DNA from: Bacillus sp. N1-1
GTDB taxonomy: Bacteria; Bacillota; Bacilli; Bacillales; Guptibacillaceae
DNA: 64,000 nt
Direction: 5' to 3'
NCBI RefSeq assembly: GCF_009818105.1
Contig: NZ_CP046564.1
Span: 1,116,001 to 1,180,000, forward strand
In this document: one piece after another, positions 61,812 to 64,000 of the stretch
How positions within the stretch are numbered: position 1 is the stretch's first letter
Layout of the letters: each line of letters starts with the position of its first letter
Position numbers and translations under genes: made by a program
Notes under the pieces: model-generated
Database searches by the model: none
What the model was told of the DNA's origin: nothing
What the model saw: only the letters and a program-made list of their open reading frames with translations

Positions 61812-62065
61812 GTACGTTATAAGTATGTTCGTTCCTGCGACTTCCGCTAGGGCCGTTCATGCTTTTTTTTTCGATTTCACCTCCTTTCTACTAAAAGAAA
61901 AAGGGTGATTTCTTAAGGACGGTAGGAATCGGCTTCACCGATCAAGAAACTAATGGAGTAAGGTCCGATTTGTTATAACAGCATCGCAGTCGTTTCTAGG
62001 ACACAGACCCAGATCGAATCTTGTCTAGCTTCACACTTTGAGAAGGTAAGAAAAGGAGAGATACT

Positions 62066-63256
62066 GTGGAACAGTTTGCTGTTTTTCGTACACCTCAAAC
62101 GATTCTCTATGGAAGAGGTTCGTTTCAACAAGTTGGCGCGGAAGCCGTTTTGCGTGGAAAGAAAGCGCTCATTGTGAGTGATCATGTGATGATGAACCTC
62201 GGATATGTGACTGAATGTCAGAAGCTCTTGAAGCAAGCGGGAGTAGCGAGTGAATGCTACACGGGTGTTGAATCTGAACCGACGGACGAATATGTTTCTG
62301 AAGCGCTCGTGCATCTTCGTCAAACGAGCTGTGAGATGGTCATTTCACTTGGCGGAGGAAGCTGTATCGACACGGCGAAAGCCATTGCGGTCCTTGCGAC
62401 AAATGGAGGGTACATAGGTGACTATCGTGCAAATAGAACGAAGGCTGTGAATGCTCCGCTTCCGCATCTTGCTATACCTACAACGGCAGGAACAGGATCT
62501 GAAGCAACGGACGTAACAGTGATTACGAATACAACGACTCAGGTAAAAATGATGATCAAGCAGCCGGCCTTTATGCCAACAGTAGCGATCGTAGATCCAC
62601 GTCTTTCTGTTTCGTCTCCACCCCATGTCACCGCAGCAACAGGGATTGATGCGCTCAGTCATGCGATAGAAGCGTATTTATCAAAAAAAGCTCATCCGAT
62701 GACAGATACGTTTGCTTTATCAGCTATGAAGCATCTTATCGATCAAATTGAAACCGCTTACAGTGATGGGGGAAATATAGAGGCACGGGAGGCGATGAGT
62801 TTAGGCGCCCTTCAAGCGGGAATGGCTTTTACTAATGCATCGGTCTGTCTTGTCCACGGGATGTCACGTCCGATCGGAGCGCTCTTCCACGTGCCGCATG
62901 GCTATTCGAATGCGATGTTACTTCCTGCGGTTCTCGACTATAGCAAAGCTTCCTGTACGGATCGTCTTGCTGATCTCGGACGTTTGTTTCAGCCGGAGAT
63001 CCAATCGAATGAAGAAGCGGCCGGCGTTGCGGTAGTATCTGTGAAAAGGCTCTGCGCGTCCTTGAACGTTCCCAATTTAAAAGAGTGGGGAATTGATGAG
63101 ACGGCGTTTAACCAGGCGGTGAGTAAAATGGCAGCCGATGCGTTAGATAGTGGAAGTCCGGCGCAAAATCCACGCTTACCGACACAGGCTGAATTAGAGG
63201 AATTATATAAACTTAGCTATAACTATCAGTTTACAACTGAAGCAAAAATACGATAA
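62066..63256 (+). CDS. Iron-containing alcohol dehydrogenase
   Basis: A 396-residue group III alcohol dehydrogenase. The NAD(P)-binding segment is LGGGSCIDTAKAIAV, then PTTAGTGSEATDVTVI. Iron ligands are in DALSHAIEAYLSK and the histidines of HGMSRPIGALFHVPHGYSN. It oxidises or reduces a small alcohol/aldehyde. GTG 62066 is the start, seven bases after AAAGGAG. The aldehyde dehydrogenase gene begins 27 bases downstream, so the two likely form an operon that converts an alcohol through an aldehyde to an acid or acyl-CoA. Confidence 0.9.
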   Translation: MEQFAVFRTPQTILYGRGSFQQVGAEAVLRGKKALIVSDHVMMNLGYVTECQKLLKQAGVASECYTGVESEPTDEYVSEALVHLRQTSCEMVISLGGGSCIDTAKAIAVLATNGGYIGDYRANRTKAVNAPLPHLAIPTTAGTGSEATDVTVITNTTTQVKMMIKQPAFMPTVAIVDPRLSVSSPPHVTAATGIDALSHAIEAYLSKKAHPMTDTFALSAMKHLIDQIETAYSDGGNIEAREAMSLGALQAGMAFTNASVCLVHGMSRPIGALFHVPHGYSNAMLLPAVLDYSKASCTDRLADLGRLFQPEIQSNEEAAGVAVVSVKRLCASLNVPNLKEWGIDETAFNQAVSKMAADALDSGSPAQNPRLPTQAELEELYKLSYNYQFTTEAKIR

Positions 63257-63283
63257 CGCGAGTAGACGGAAGGAGAATGTAAA

Positions 63284-64000
63284 ATGGCAACGACGGCAAC
63301 GAACGTGCTACAAAACTATATTAACGGCAAATGGGTAGATGCCAAAACCACGCAGTTTCAAACGGTACCAAATCCAGCCACGGGGGAAGAACTCGCACAG
63401 GTTCCCATTTCCACGAAGGAAGACCTGGATGATGCGGTTAACGTAGCGAAGACGGCCTTCAAAACGTGGAGCAAAACGCCTGTACCAAGAAGGGCACGTA
63501 TTCTTTTTAAGTATCAACAACTTCTCGTCGACAACTGGGACGAGCTGGCGCAGCTGTTAACGAAGGAAAATGGTAAAAGCTTTAAAGAAGCACAGGGTGA
63601 AGTGCAGCGCGGCATCGAATGCGTCGAGTTTGCTGCCGGTGCACCTTCTTTAATGATGGGAAAACAGCTTCCAGATATTGCGACAAACCTTGAATCGGGC
63701 ATGTATCGCTATCCTGTTGGTGTAGTTGGCGGCATCACGCCCTTTAATTTCCCGATGATGGTCCCTTGCTGGATGTTTCCTCTTGCGATCGCGATGGGGA
63801 ACACGTTCGTGTTGAAGCCATCAGAGCGAACGCCGCTACTTGCGAACCGTCTAGCAGAGCTATTTAAAGAAGCAGGCTTACCTGATGGCGTGCTGAATAT
63901 TGTTCACGGTGCACATGATGTGGTCAATGGGTTACTAGAGCATAAAGATGTGCCCGCGATTTCCTTTGTGGGCTCACAGCCTGTCGCAGAATACGTCTAC
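63284..64000 (+). CDS. mmsA: MmsA/IolA-type CoA-acylating aldehyde dehydrogenase (partial)
   Basis: The first 239 residues of an aldehyde dehydrogenase running off the right edge. [16 protein letters not shown], the [12 protein letters not shown] segment, the cofactor region [20 protein letters not shown] with LKPSERTP, and [14 protein letters not shown] are characteristic of methylmalonate-semialdehyde dehydrogenase, which makes propionyl-CoA or acetyl-CoA from malonic semialdehydes. The catalytic Cys lies beyond the window. AAGGAG is before the ATG. It directly follows an iron-alcohol dehydrogenase. Confidence 0.9.
   Translation, partial: MATTATNVLQNYINGKWVDAKTTQFQTVPNPATGEELAQVPISTKEDLDDAVNVAKTAFKTWSKTPVPRRARILFKYQQLLVDNWDELAQLLTKENGKSFKEAQGEVQRGIECVEFAAGAPSLMMGKQLPDIATNLESGMYRYPVGVVGGITPFNFPMMVPCWMFPLAIAMGNTFVLKPSERTPLLANRLAELFKEAGLPDGVLNIVHGAHDVVNGLLEHKDVPAISFVGSQPVAEYVY

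Noticed and set aside
61812..62065. Region before the alcohol dehydrogenase as a T-box or riboswitch
   Set aside because: I could not find a specifier stem, T-box sequence or other known core.

Overview
The window looks like chromosomal DNA from a low-GC, Gram-positive, endospore-forming member of the Bacillaceae. The reasons are strong AGGAGG-type ribosome binding sites, frequent TTG/GTG starts, many hairpin-plus-T-run terminators, and families typical of Bacillus relatives: a Sda-type sporulation checkpoint protein, a GerAB-type germinant permease, a YjzC-family protein, DUF421/YetF, YqcI/YcgG, an OpuC-like osmoprotectant ABC system and a VmlR-like ABC-F protein. A marine or salt-exposed lifestyle is only an inference from the osmoprotectant system, the Na+/solute symporter and a CrtO-like protein. 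I saw no rRNA, tRNA, CRISPR array, insertion sequence or prophage.

Layout. 1-5.4 kb: a TolB-like propeller membrane protein, a minus-strand pair (His/Gly/Tyr repeat protein plus a very short beta-carbonic-anhydrase-like protein) and a SWIM/SNF2 helicase. 5.5-13.1 kb: single-gene housekeeping and accessory units (DDAH-like hydrolase, YqcI/YcgG, GNAT, ArsR-DUF2087 with a visible operator candidate, LprI-like lipoprotein, two HAD phosphatases, CrtO-like protein, AhpD-like/DUF4260 pair). 13.2-26.3 kb: membrane proteins, an S9 peptidase, DJ-1, 2H phosphoesterase, aldo/keto reductase, Sda, HD-GYP, LysM, GerAB, YceI (with a palindrome over its promoter) and a Cu/Zn superoxide dismutase lipoprotein. 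26.3-33.3 kb: an RND efflux pump, an intergenic array of six 20-bp units, and a four-gene OpuC/OsmU-type operon. 33.5-46 kb: an accessory zone rich in broken genes, with a serine hydrolase, a HAD-APH-GNAT-GNAT run, a methyltransferase/LysR divergent pair, and an ABC-F ribosome-protection gene preceded by a leader peptide and mutually exclusive hairpins. 46-64 kb: EamA exporter, SDR, alkyladenine glycosylase, an L7/L12-like membrane protein, 2H phosphoesterase, a membrane-fused alpha/beta hydrolase, an orphan PD-(D/E)XK-like nuclease, a YidK-like symporter, a secreted lamin-tail/phospholipase-D protein, a broken MurE paralogue, and an iron-alcohol dehydrogenase followed by an MmsA/IolA-type aldehyde dehydrogenase that runs off the end.

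Most genes stand alone or in pairs, each bounded by its own terminator, so there is no single large pathway here. The clearest functional units are the osmoprotectant importer (permease-ATPase-permease-binding protein), the ADH/ALDH pair, and the ABC-F gene with its leader. A notable general feature is the number of damaged genes: at least nine stretches carry nonsense codons, frameshifts or, in one case, an inversion (a wrecked second copy of the S9 peptidase). Either this region is decaying or some of these are sequencing errors; read-level checks would separate the two.
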